This document shows positions 17,116 through 24,978 of a DNA stretch of 64,000 bases, piece by piece. Location: positions 1 through 64,000 of the forward strand of contig JAIDZC010000018.1 of assembly GCA_029057785.1 (NCBI GenBank). Direction: 5' to 3'. The DNA comes from Anaeroplasmataceae bacterium (lineage in GTDB: Bacteria; Bacillota_I; Bacilli_A; Acholeplasmatales; Anaeroplasmataceae). Below the pieces are notes generated by a model. That model had not been told where the DNA came from. It saw nothing but the letters and a program-made list of their open reading frames with translations, and did not search any database. The stretch's first letter is position 1. Each line of letters opens with the position of its first letter. The position numbers and the translations under genes are program-made.

Positions 17116-17280
17116 ATGGGAAAAAATGGACAAGGTGTATCATCTAATACACATACTCAGCAACAAAGAGATCATTATGCTAATCAGCATAATCCTAACA
17201 ATCCTGCTTATCAAGCAAATAATAATAACCATGCTAATCAGTTAAATCCTAATAATCCAAATTATAAAGGAAAGCGATAG
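17116..17280 (+). CDS. 54 aa Asn/Gln-rich peptide with internal repeat
   Basis: The peptide starts at ATG 17116, nine bases after GGGAGGT, and ends at TAG 17278. It contains two copies of a unit of the form H-(Y)-A-N-Q-x-N-P-N-N-P-x-Y, and closes with KGKR. It is hydrophilic and likely disordered. Short Asn/Pro repeat proteins of this kind are scattered through bacterial genomes without a known role. Its position as last gene of the helicase-HNH operon, before a terminator, makes it part of that system rather than chance coding. Confidence 0.65.
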   Translation: MGKNGQGVSSNTHTQQQRDHYANQHNPNNPAYQANNNNHANQLNPNNPNYKGKR

Positions 17281-17289
17281 GATTAACTC

Positions 17290-17340
17290 AAAAGACTTAC
17301 CAATAAAGACTACTTAGGAAATTGGTAAGTCTTTTGTTTT
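17290..17340 (+). terminator. Terminator of the helicase-HNH operon
   Basis: AAAGACTTACCAAT pairs with ATTGGTAAGTCTTT across a 16-base loop, followed by TTGTTTTTG. Confidence 0.85.
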
Positions 17341-17400
17341 TGAAATTTTAACATTATGTAAGAAGAATGAATTAAATTTTTAAAAAGGCAATAAAAATAA

Positions 17401-17452
17401 AATACCCTACAGAAATACACTTTATATTGTGTATCTTGTAGGGTATTTTTAA
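17401..17452 (-). terminator. Terminator of the VWA gene (usable in both directions)
   Basis: AAATACCCTACA pairs with TGTAGGGTATTT, with an inner TACAC/GTGTA stem. It has A-rich sequence on one side and T-rich on the other. It lies 25 bp beyond the stop of the minus-strand VWA gene. Confidence 0.8.
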
Positions 17453-17476
17453 TTAAAATGATTTGTAAATCAAAAA

Positions 17477-18844
17477 TTATATTTCTATATCGCAACATTT
17501 AAAGTCAAAATCAATATAGTTTGCAATTAGTCTTACTTTGTATTTCTTTGTACTGCACATAGCACAAGAACTTCCATTATCTATGTCTCCAGGGATTACA
17601 AATTTAATGCACCGAAGAGTAACATTTTGACAAGTTGTGCCTGTAAGAGCAGGTATTGTCAATGTCTTCATACCTCGAGTATGTTCTTCATCGTTGCAGT
17701 CAATTTCGTTTAATAAAATAGCTAACGCAACTCTTTTATTCGGACAAACATCATTAATAGATACATCAAACTGAAAGATATGACCTAAGGATTCTAAGCT
17801 GACATCTCCCAAGTCAAATTCAATAGAATCCTCACAACCATTAATGCTTACATCAATAGGGTCAGGACATGGTTCTATAATGATATTAGAACAATCAATT
17901 TCTATTGTAGGATTAGGGAAAGTCGCAGTATTTCCTTCGGTGTCACTATAAGCGATACTTTCATTTACGACTGTAGTTCCTGTACATACTCCATTATGCT
18001 GAACAGTAAATACTAAAGAAGCACCTTCGCTTTGTGTTACGCCAAGCTCATCGATTTTCCATTCAATTGTATTTGAATCAAGTAAGCTTGCAGTCCCTTT
18101 TGTAGGGGCAGACATTGCTGTTATTTTAAAGCAATCCGAAATCTTGTCAGTAAGAACTATATTAGTTGCTCCTGGTTTAGAAATGTTGTTTGCTAAATCC
18201 TCAAATAAATCCTCTAGTTCTGTATCATTTGGTGTGATGGCAACATAGGCTGAATCTGGATCAGATGACCAGTCATTTAATGCCTGAACATCAATTCCTC
18301 CATTACCAGAAAGACCAATACAATAGATAATAACCCCTTCAGCCTTTGCCTGTGTTGCAACAGTATTTGGATTTCCACCTGCAGTAGTTACGCCATCGGT
18401 AAACATGACCATAACTTTGGCATTAGAAGAACTCATATCAAATAAATCTAGAGCTTTAGTGAAGGCATCTGCATGATTGGTAGAACCGCCAGCATTAAGA
18501 GAATCCACTGCAGCTTTTAAATCTGCAACAGAAGTGATCAGTTGTGTATTTTGTGTTGCGGTATCTGCAAAGCTTACAATTCCAATCCGACTACCATTTC
18601 CTATTTGTCCATCCTGTGTGCCGTCTGTAGCCTCATCAATTATATCAATGAACTTTTTCGCTCCATTTTTCATATTTGTTAAAGGACTTCCTGCCATACT
18701 GCCAGACCTGTCTAGAATTAAGACAATATCAGTAGGATTAGAAACGATATCAGGTGCCGCCGTTAGAGATAATGTTACTTGAAATGATTCATTGCATTTT
18801 ATACTGGTTTTATTAATTTCCTTATTTGAAACAGTTAAACCCAT
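17477..18844 (-). CDS. von Willebrand factor A domain protein, no signal peptide
   Basis: This 455 aa protein has a VWA domain at about residues 38-220: VLILDRSGSM gives the MIDAS DxSxS, GGSTNHADA the metal-contacting Thr, and MFTDG the Asp. Metal-dependent adhesion is therefore possible. Residues 225-330 resemble a DUF11-like beta domain (NIVLTDKISDCFKI). The C-terminal 120 residues are Cys-rich (CEDSIEF, CNDEEH, CAMCSTKK, CCDIEI). The N-terminus MGLTVSNKEINKTSIKC has no signal sequence, so it appears cytosolic or leaves by another route. GGAGG precedes the ATG. It is a lone minus-strand gene between two defence operons. Whether it belongs to either of them is unknown. Confidence 0.8.
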   Translation of the reverse strand: MGLTVSNKEINKTSIKCNESFQVTLSLTAAPDIVSNPTDIVLILDRSGSMAGSPLTNMKNGAKKFIDIIDEATDGTQDGQIGNGSRIGIVSFADTATQNTQLITSVADLKAAVDSLNAGGSTNHADAFTKALDLFDMSSSNAKVMVMFTDGVTTAGGNPNTVATQAKAEGVIIYCIGLSGNGGIDVQALNDWSSDPDSAYVAITPNDTELEDLFEDLANNISKPGATNIVLTDKISDCFKITAMSAPTKGTASLLDSNTIEWKIDELGVTQSEGASLVFTVQHNGVCTGTTVVNESIAYSDTEGNTATFPNPTIEIDCSNIIIEPCPDPIDVSINGCEDSIEFDLGDVSLESLGHIFQFDVSINDVCPNKRVALAILLNEIDCNDEEHTRGMKTLTIPALTGTTCQNVTLRCIKFVIPGDIDNGSSCAMCSTKKYKVRLIANYIDFDFKCCDIEI

Positions 18845-19201
18845 AATTTCTTAACCTCCTTTTCTTATCTCCCTTTTTTGAAAAAGGGTTCTCTATAATT
18901 TATGCTAGTTTAAAGATGTATTTTAGGCAATAAAATCTCTTTGAAAAAGATTGAAAGAAGAATTGCTTAAGATTTTATAATATAGATTACAAAAGACTGA
19001 TTAATGAAAAAGAAAAGATAGGAATTAGTGACAATTTTTTTTAAATTTGCTTAAAAAATTGAAAAAGTATTGTTTTATTTTGCAATAATGTGTATTATAT
19101 TCATTGGTAAAGAAAATAGGTGTTTGTTAATTTAAAATGCATTAAATTATATAGAAGTTAGTTGAATAAAAATGATTAACGAAATTGAGGAGGTTTAGAA
19201 G
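18845..19201. other. Divergent intergenic region, VWA gene and GHKL module
   Basis: A plausible forward promoter lies at 19070-19098 (TTGTTT, 17 bp, TATTAT). CCCTTTTTTGAAAAAGGG near 18870 is a small palindrome close to the VWA ribosome site. I see no gene or RNA signal otherwise. Confidence 0.5.
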
Positions 19202-21094
19202 ATGGATAATACATGGAGATTCCCAGGGAATGGATATACACAGGATCAGGGTTTAGATACCTCAGATATGGAAACATTCAAAAAGGATCCTATTGCATCC
19301 TTAGCCAGAGAGCTTTGTCAGAATTCTATAGATGCTAGAATGAAAACAGCTAAGGGGCCTGTTCGAATTGAATTCAAATCCTTTTCTATAAAAAGAGAAG
19401 AAATTCCACAGGTTAATCTGATTGAAAAACAAATCTTGGCATGTAGAGAAACATGGGAAAACAATCAAAAAATATCTGATCAGCTAGAAAAAATGGTTGA
19501 GCAAATCAAGAAAGAAAAAATTTCCTGTCTTAGAATCAGTGATTTTAACACTAAAGGTCTTGTCGGTGTAAGTGGTGGAGATAATACACCATGGCATTAT
19601 ATGATTCATGGTTCAGGCTTATCCAATAAATCTGCTACTAGTGGTGGTTCTAAGGGTATTGGTAAATTCGCAACCTTTGTCACTTCTTACTTTCATACAG
19701 TCTTTTATTCTACAGTAACAGAAGCAAAAGAAAAAGGCTATCAAGGAATATGTAAGCTTTGTTCTGCAAAACAGGAAGGAACTACAGAAAAAACAATTGG
19801 TATAGGATATTTTGGTTCCTCTATTAAAAATGAACCCATTTCAGGGGAATTCAACTTGGATAAGGGATTTAAAAGAGGCGGAAAGACAGGAACAGATATC
19901 TTTATTTTAGGCTTTAAGAATCCATCTAGCTGGAAGGCAGATATTATATCTAAGATTTTGGAAAGCTTTATCAGTGCCATTATTTTTGGTGATTTAGAAA
20001 TCATTGTAGATGATATCAACCTAAATAAAGAGAATCTTAAAAATATTGTTTATAATGAAAGTCTTATTAATAAATCCAGCAGAAGATCCATTATCTCTCA
20101 GTATCTTTTACTTACAGATACTGAACATAGATTTGAGGATACAATTGATTTCAAAGAATTAGGAAAAGCTAAATTATACTTAATGGAATTTAATAGTGAA
20201 AATGAACATCTCGCAACAAATGGATGTGTTATGATTCGATATCCGTTAATGAAGATTCGTGATATTGAAAAAATAACAACTCTGCCTTGTAGTGCGATGT
20301 GTATCATAGAAGATAATAAATTAAACGCTATTTTAAGAAGTATAGAAAACCCACAGCATACGAACTGGGAATTTAATCGTATTGAAGAAGATGCCAAGCG
20401 AGCAGAAGTCAGAGGGATTTATAAACAGTTATTAGATGAAATAAGAAATTTAATTTCTGGTCATCTCGCATCCAGTGATAGCTTTCAAACTGAGGTTGCA
20501 GGGGCTGGAAATTTCATTCCCGGTATGGATGATGAAGAGAAGAATGCAGATCTTCAAAAAGGAATTCTAGATACACCTAGTATTACAACTAAGAAAGTAA
20601 AATCCAGTGATCTTAAATTAAAAGCTTATGTAGCTGATGAAGAAGGCGATGAGGAAATAGAGGTAGAAGATGAAGAAGAATTCTTAAAAGAATTAGAGGG
20701 GCATCAAAGAGCCTCAGGGGGTATTTCTAAGTCTGGAAATGGAGAAAGAAAGGACAATCTATTTGGAGGAACGCATAAAATAAAGGTTTCCGAGCTAAAA
20801 GGTATGTCTTATCGATTGATGTGTATCAATAAAAAGTTACGTATGTATGCAGTCGTATTTACATCTGATTTTGAGGAAAAAGATGCAATGCTAGAATTAT
20901 ATGCATTAGATGACAGCGGTACAAAATCACAAGTACTTATAATGGCTGGTACAATTAATGGGCAACAGGCTCAAATCATAAATAGAAAAAGAATCAAGTT
21001 TTCTATGAGAAAGAATCAAAAAATCAAAATAGAAATGATTACAGACCAAACAGAATTATTTAGTAGTGAGGTAAGAGTATATGCGTATAGGTAA
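19202..21094 (+). CDS. GHKL-type ATPase of a three-gene putative defence module
   Basis: The N-terminus of this 630 aa protein (WRFPGNGYTQDQGLDTSDMETFKKDP) leads into a GHKL fold. The N-box is SLARELCQNSIDAR (about 35-47), the G1-like box is LRISDFNTKGL (about 105-115) and the G2-like box is GGSKGIGKFA (about 147-156). These are the ATP-lid residues of MutL/MORC/Hsp90-type clamps. Residues 420-520 hold an acidic linker (DEEGDEEIEVEDEEEF). The last 110 residues are beta-rich. GAGGAGG precedes the start. It overlaps the next gene by 14 bp. MutL-like ATPases head several anti-phage systems (for example MZA), but the Z1 and AIPR partners of MZA are absent here. The defence role is inferred from location. 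Confidence 0.75.
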   Translation: MDNTWRFPGNGYTQDQGLDTSDMETFKKDPIASLARELCQNSIDARMKTAKGPVRIEFKSFSIKREEIPQVNLIEKQILACRETWENNQKISDQLEKMVEQIKKEKISCLRISDFNTKGLVGVSGGDNTPWHYMIHGSGLSNKSATSGGSKGIGKFATFVTSYFHTVFYSTVTEAKEKGYQGICKLCSAKQEGTTEKTIGIGYFGSSIKNEPISGEFNLDKGFKRGGKTGTDIFILGFKNPSSWKADIISKILESFISAIIFGDLEIIVDDINLNKENLKNIVYNESLINKSSRRSIISQYLLLTDTEHRFEDTIDFKELGKAKLYLMEFNSENEHLATNGCVMIRYPLMKIRDIEKITTLPCSAMCIIEDNKLNAILRSIENPQHTNWEFNRIEEDAKRAEVRGIYKQLLDEIRNLISGHLASSDSFQTEVAGAGNFIPGMDDEEKNADLQKGILDTPSITTKKVKSSDLKLKAYVADEEGDEEIEVEDEEEFLKELEGHQRASGGISKSGNGERKDNLFGGTHKIKVSELKGMSYRLMCINKKLRMYAVVFTSDFEEKDAMLELYALDDSGTKSQVLIMAGTINGQQAQIINRKRIKFSMRKNQKIKIEMITDQTELFSSEVRVYAYR

Positions 21095-21986
21095 AAGACT
21101 ATTTCCATATCCGTTATTGAATAATAATCCCTTATATTCTCAATACGTCAATTCAAGTATCTCCTTTAAATATAATGAAGTCATTACGAAAACTCAGTTT
21201 ATTTTAGATGACATCCAGTGCAATATTGATTGTGAATATCTCACTTCTTTAATTGAAGATGGTTATGCAGAAGCTGTATTGGTCGTAGAGTGTGCACAAA
21301 CAATGTTAAGAAAGCATTATACAATTACCGATGATATGAATGACATTAAGATTCCTTTGATGGATGTAAGTGGGAAGGTGGATATTTCCTTATTTGTTGT
21401 TGCAATCAAGGATATTCCAAATTTTAAGTGTAATGATTTTTTAGATGACTATGGGGATTATGAGTTTTTTATTGAAAAAAATGACATCCTTGCAGTAGAT
21501 GATGGATATACTAGCCGCATTGAATTTAATGAAGATGATAATGGCGAAAAATCCTCAATTTTCCTTTTGATTAAGGATACCAATATAAATGACAAAACAA
21601 TGAAAGTGGATTTATCCGATGAAAAGATTATTATTTCCCTTCCTACGGACCAATGGAATGAATACGATAAAACTAAACAAATCAAGCAGTTTCAAAATCT
21701 TTACTTTTCCATTATTGCAGTACCAGCACTAAGCTATGCTTTAGCGGAGATGCAAAGAGTAGGAGACAATGTAGATAATATCAGAATCGAAAAAAAGTGG
21801 TTTAATGCGTTTTGTATAGCTTATGAAAACAGGAATGGAATAGAACTCACGGATGATTTATTTATGCAGATGAATCCGTATAATGAAGCACAAAAGCTTT
21901 TGAATAATCCTGTAACAAAGGCCTTAGATGATATATTCTCATTGACTATGACTATGGGAGGTATTGATGATGGAAATCAATATTAA
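21081..21986 (+). CDS. Unknown 301 aa protein, second gene of the GHKL module
   Basis: The protein begins MRIGKRLFPYPLLNNNPLYSQY. It looks like an alternating beta/alpha protein without membrane segments, Cys clusters or nucleotide motifs. Acidic stretches occur at about 128-160 (DDYGDYEFF, EFNEDDNGEK). I recognise no family. It overlaps the ATPase gene upstream by 14 bp and the next gene downstream by about 17 bp, so all three are made together and probably form one complex. Confidence 0.65.
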   Translation: MRIGKRLFPYPLLNNNPLYSQYVNSSISFKYNEVITKTQFILDDIQCNIDCEYLTSLIEDGYAEAVLVVECAQTMLRKHYTITDDMNDIKIPLMDVSGKVDISLFVVAIKDIPNFKCNDFLDDYGDYEFFIEKNDILAVDDGYTSRIEFNEDDNGEKSSIFLLIKDTNINDKTMKVDLSDEKIIISLPTDQWNEYDKTKQIKQFQNLYFSIIAVPALSYALAEMQRVGDNVDNIRIEKKWFNAFCIAYENRNGIELTDDLFMQMNPYNEAQKLLNNPVTKALDDIFSLTMTMGGIDDGNQY

Positions 21987-22710
21987 ATTTATGAAGGAAA
22001 GTGCATATTTGACACTTCAAAAGAATCCTGAAGAAGTTTATAATCACATTTTAAACTATCCTAAAGATTCTTCTTGGCTAAGAGATTATCTAGGATTTGA
22101 GCCCTATGAAGTAAAAGAGTATTCTATTGATGATTTCCAATTGAAGGTTTCCGAAAACTATAATAAGGTTGCATATGAGAATAGTATTGTCTTGTATGAG
22201 CATTTAAAGCATTTGCCAAGATACATTTTATGTAATCCTAGATTTTGGGCATGGATTACCTTTGAAAAGGCCTATCAAGTAGCTCAAGCTACTAGTAATC
22301 TATCGAGTTCCTCTTTAATCTCCTCAGCATGGCTCATAACAAATTCTAGAAGATCATTAATGCTAGGCGTGATTTCAAGATTTTTCTATATGGTACAGAT
22401 TTCTGTAGATGAGACCAGAAAGGATAAATATGAATTGACAAGATATCTTATGTCTAATGCTGAAACCTATAGAAATTTTTGTTATCGAAATATGGGAATG
22501 CTAAAGAATGTTACCTTAGCAGTCATTCGTGCACAAAAGGATATATGTGAGCGATTAAATATAACCTTGGTCAATAAACAGAGTGCAGAGATGGTGAAAG
22601 AAACCTCTAAAATTGGTTCAGTTATGCTAATCGATGTGATGTCAGAAAAAGAAGTATATGAGATTGTTTTCCCTAAATTTCTAAGATTAGTGGTAAACGT
22701 AAAAGAATAA
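21970..22710 (+). CDS. DUF6339-like protein, third gene of the GHKL module
   Basis: This 246 aa protein has a helical core with LPRYILCNPRFWAWITFEKAYQ (about 85-106) and SRRSLMLGVISRFFYMVQISVDETRKDKYELTRYL (about 133-167). It recalls the DUF6339 pattern (W-A, R-x-x-L-x-R-N-x-I-x-R-x-W-W, then D-x-Y-E-L-T). The resemblance is from memory and tentative. GGGAGGT at 21956-21962 favours ATG 21970 over the TTG and ATG codons just upstream. It closes the three-gene operon. A function beyond association with the GHKL ATPase cannot be stated. Confidence 0.6.
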   Translation: MEINIKFMKESAYLTLQKNPEEVYNHILNYPKDSSWLRDYLGFEPYEVKEYSIDDFQLKVSENYNKVAYENSIVLYEHLKHLPRYILCNPRFWAWITFEKAYQVAQATSNLSSSSLISSAWLITNSRRSLMLGVISRFFYMVQISVDETRKDKYELTRYLMSNAETYRNFCYRNMGMLKNVTLAVIRAQKDICERLNITLVNKQSAEMVKETSKIGSVMLIDVMSEKEVYEIVFPKFLRLVVNVKE

Positions 22711-22929
22711 GTGTTTTAGAAAATCATTTATTGAATGATTAGAAGTGAATAAAAATATACTGAATCTAATGAGATTTATACATTTTGGGGAGTCTAATTT
22801 ACAGATTTCCCTTTTCTTTAGGAAAAATATTTCTTTTTAATTGTATTTCTTTCCATAAAAAGAAAGAATGTGATTAAAATGGTAAAATAAAGAAAAGAGA
22901 GTTTGCAGTATAAGAGAGGATGTATAAAT

Positions 22930-23208
22930 ATGAAGACGAGATTAGAAGAGATAATAAAAAGAAGAGGATTAGAAAGAAAAATCATTGCACGGGATTTAGA
23001 GATTGAAAGAAGAACATTAGATAATTATATAAATGAAGTTACTTTGATGAATAGTGATATTATTACAAAGCTTGCAAAGTATTTAAATGTATCAACAGAT
23101 TATTTATTGGGAGTAGATACACTAGAAGATGAATTTCTAAATGAGAAGATAGAGACGATTTGTAGTGAACTAAAAGAAATGGTGTTTCATTTAAATCATA
23201 AAAAATAA
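22930..23208 (+). CDS. Cro/CI-type HTH regulator
   Basis: This 92 aa DNA-binding protein has an HTH_3 fold at about residues 5-60: RLEEIIKRRGLERKIIARDLEIERRTLDNYINEVTLMNSDIITKLAKYLNVSTDYLLG. The C-terminus is short and helical. ATG 22930 is preferred to 22903 because it starts the domain cleanly, though GAGAGG upstream is a modest ribosome site. It stands alone between the GHKL module and core genes, so it may regulate the island or itself. Confidence 0.85.
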   Translation: MKTRLEEIIKRRGLERKIIARDLEIERRTLDNYINEVTLMNSDIITKLAKYLNVSTDYLLGVDTLEDEFLNEKIETICSELKEMVFHLNHKK

Positions 23209-23291
23209 AATATAGGCAACCTAAATTTAGGTTGCTTTTTGACATTTTTCTTTTTAATTTTTTTAAAATGTGTTAAACTATTATATAGGTG

Positions 23292-23771
23292 ATGAATTTG
23301 AAAAATAAAGAACTCGTTCAAGTGTTGATTGATAAAAACTTTAAAATGAGCTGTGCAGAAAGCTGTACAGGTGGTCTATTGGCCTCTTCAATTGTTGAGG
23401 TACCTGCTGCCTCTCAGGTCTTTGATATGTCCTTTGTGACCTATGCCAATGAAGCAAAGGTACAATTGATTGATGTGAAAGAAAAAACGATTGAAACTTA
23501 TGGAGTGGTTAGTGAAGAGGTTGCAAGAGAAATGGCTATAGGCTGTGCAAAAAAAGCAAGTGCACATATAGGCGTTGGTATCTCTGGAATAGCTGGTCCT
23601 ACAGGGGCAACCCCTACAAAGCCTATTGGTATGGTATGCTTTGGTTTTTATATTAATGGAACGGTGTATACCTTTACTAAACAGTTTGGAAACATCGGAA
23701 GAACAGAGGTAAGAGAAGCTTCTGTTACTTTTGTTATCGATACATTACTTGAGCTTTTAAAGTCAGCATAA
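23292..23771 (+). CDS. pncC: CinA C-terminal domain protein, nicotinamide-nucleotide amidase
   Basis: This 159 aa enzyme converts NMN to nicotinate mononucleotide in pyridine nucleotide salvage. Signature stretches are CAESCTGGLLASSIVEVPAAS (catalytic Ser region), TYANEAKVQLIDV, YGVVSEEVAREMA and GISGIAGPTGATPTKPIGMV. It is the stand-alone C-terminal domain; the MoCF-like N-terminal half of full CinA is absent, which is common. ATG 23292 directly follows an AGGT; a GTG start three bases earlier is possible. Recycling NMN would matter if the RES protein of the island consumes NAD+, but no link is shown. Confidence 0.92.
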   Translation: MNLKNKELVQVLIDKNFKMSCAESCTGGLLASSIVEVPAASQVFDMSFVTYANEAKVQLIDVKEKTIETYGVVSEEVAREMAIGCAKKASAHIGVGISGIAGPTGATPTKPIGMVCFGFYINGTVYTFTKQFGNIGRTEVREASVTFVIDTLLELLKSA

Positions 23772-23842
23772 GCTGATTTTATTTTTTGTCGTAATTTGAG
23801 TTTCTTTGTGGTAGAATAGAAGAAGTGTGTGGAGGATAGAGT

Positions 23843-24460
23843 ATGAAGCCAATTTTAATTGCAATAGCTGGTGGTACAGCAAGTGGGAAAACAACAGTAG
23901 TAGATGAGATTATCAATCATTTTCATTCTGAAGATGTGGCAGTAATCTGTCAGGACAACTACTATAAAGCTCAGGATGAGTTATCTTTAGAGGAACGAAG
24001 AAAAATCAACTATGATCATCCGAATTCCTTTGATTTAGATTTGCTATATGATGATCTTTCTAAACTGATGGAAGGAAAGGAGATTCTTTCTCCAGTTTAT
24101 GATTTTAAGGAGCATAATCGTAAGAAGGATGAAACAACTTTGATTCCTTCCACAAAGGTCATTATATTAGAAGGTATTCTTGCGTTATATGATTCGAGAA
24201 TCAGAAGCTTAAGTGATATTTTAATCTATGTAGAATCTGACCCAGATGTACGCTTTATTCGTAGATTAAAAAGAGATATTCATGAACGTGGCAGAGATTT
24301 GGATAGTGTCATTATGCAATATTTAAGTACAGTAAAGCCGATGTATGATGAGTACATTGCTCCTACAAAGCGTTTTGCAGATATTATTATTCCTAATGAT
24401 ACGAAGCATGATGTTGCGATTGAAATTTTGGCAGCAAAAATAAAGGACATTATAAAATAA
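23843..24460 (+). CDS. udk: Uridine/cytidine kinase
   Basis: This 205 aa enzyme phosphorylates uridine or cytidine in pyrimidine salvage. It shows Walker A IAGGTASGKTT (about 9-19), QDNYYK, NYDHPNSFD, PVYDFKEHNR, ILEGILAL, and FIRRLKRDIHERGRDLDSVIMQY with the lid Arg residues. Length is standard for the family. GGAGG lies just before the start. The usual neighbour greA is not present here. Confidence 0.95.
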   Translation: MKPILIAIAGGTASGKTTVVDEIINHFHSEDVAVICQDNYYKAQDELSLEERRKINYDHPNSFDLDLLYDDLSKLMEGKEILSPVYDFKEHNRKKDETTLIPSTKVIILEGILALYDSRIRSLSDILIYVESDPDVRFIRRLKRDIHERGRDLDSVIMQYLSTVKPMYDEYIAPTKRFADIIIPNDTKHDVAIEILAAKIKDIIK

Positions 24461-24469
24461 AAAAATGAC

Positions 24470-24498
24470 TTCACAAATAGTTATTTTTGTGTTATAGT
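24470..24498 (+). promoter_or_regulatory. Promoter of the structured RNA upstream of the winged-helix gene
   Basis: TTCACA (24470-24475), 17 bp spacer, TATAGT (24493-24498). The start is expected near 24505. Confidence 0.65.
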
Positions 24499-24504
24499 AA
24501 GTAT

Positions 24505-24660
24505 GTGGCTAGCAGAAGTTTATAGGCAAGGGCTCTACTTCCTATAGATGGTCAAGACAACTGAATTGTCGTAGAGAGAGTTTCTTATGGTGATAAGATA
24601 GCGTGATTGAAAATGATGAGTATAAATGTACTCTCAAATTTCATCACGCTTTTTATTTTA
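24505..24660 (+). ncRNA. Structured leader or small RNA with pseudoknot and terminator, class not recognised
   Basis: Hairpin TATAGG/CCTATA (24521-24526, 24541-24546) carries CTCTAC (24533-24538) in its loop. This is complementary to GTAGAG (24571-24576) after a second hairpin GACAA/TTGTC (24556-24560, 24566-24570), which makes a pseudoknot. A third hairpin TCTTAT/ATAAGA (24583-24588, 24593-24598) follows. Then comes a terminator AGCGTGAT/ATCACGCT (24600-24607, 24643-24650) with a T-rich tail. The compact fold ending in a terminator just before a gene resembles a riboswitch. I cannot match it to SAM, purine, preQ1, FMN, TPP, lysine, glycine, c-di-GMP, THF or T-box consensus sequences. Confidence 0.6.
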
Positions 24661-24707
24661 TACAGAAACGAAATAACTTTATTTTATTATTACAAGGAGG
24701 AAAGAGT

Positions 24708-24935
24708 ATGAGAGACTATAATGAAATGGAAATGAAAGTATTGGAGTGTATTGAAAAGCATCCTTCTATAACGATAGAAGAAATGTGTGCATCCCTTTAT
24801 TTGGGTAGAACCTCTCTAACAAGATATCTTCGTATTTTTAAAGAAGAGGAGTTGATTTATGATAATGGGAAAAAAAGACCAGATTATCAAAGATTATTGA
24901 CAAATAAAGGACGACTTTTATTGACAAAAAAATAA
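24708..24935 (+). CDS. Small winged-helix DNA-binding protein
   Basis: This 75 aa protein is a single winged helix: EMEMKVLECIEKHPSITIEEMCASLYLGRTSLTRYLRIFKEEELIYDNG, then a wing with basic residues. ATG 24708 follows AAGGAGG at 24694-24700; upstream in-frame codons fall inside the RNA terminator and are not used. It lies after the structured RNA and 43 bp before a four-TM protein gene. It may repress this small unit. Confidence 0.75.
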   Translation: MRDYNEMEMKVLECIEKHPSITIEEMCASLYLGRTSLTRYLRIFKEEELIYDNGKKRPDYQRLLTNKGRLLLTKK

Positions 24936-24978
24936 AATCCTTTTATAATTATAAGAAGTGATAAAAGGAGTTGATTGT

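Noticed and set aside
19202-22710. Assignment to the MZA system
   Set aside because: Only the GHKL ATPase theme matches; Z1, PD-(D/E)xK and AIPR proteins are not encoded here.
24505-24660. SAM-I or T-box riboswitch
   Set aside because: The S-box strings CAGCAACC and AAGGTGCTAAT and the T-box GGTGG element are absent; only the general layout is riboswitch-like.
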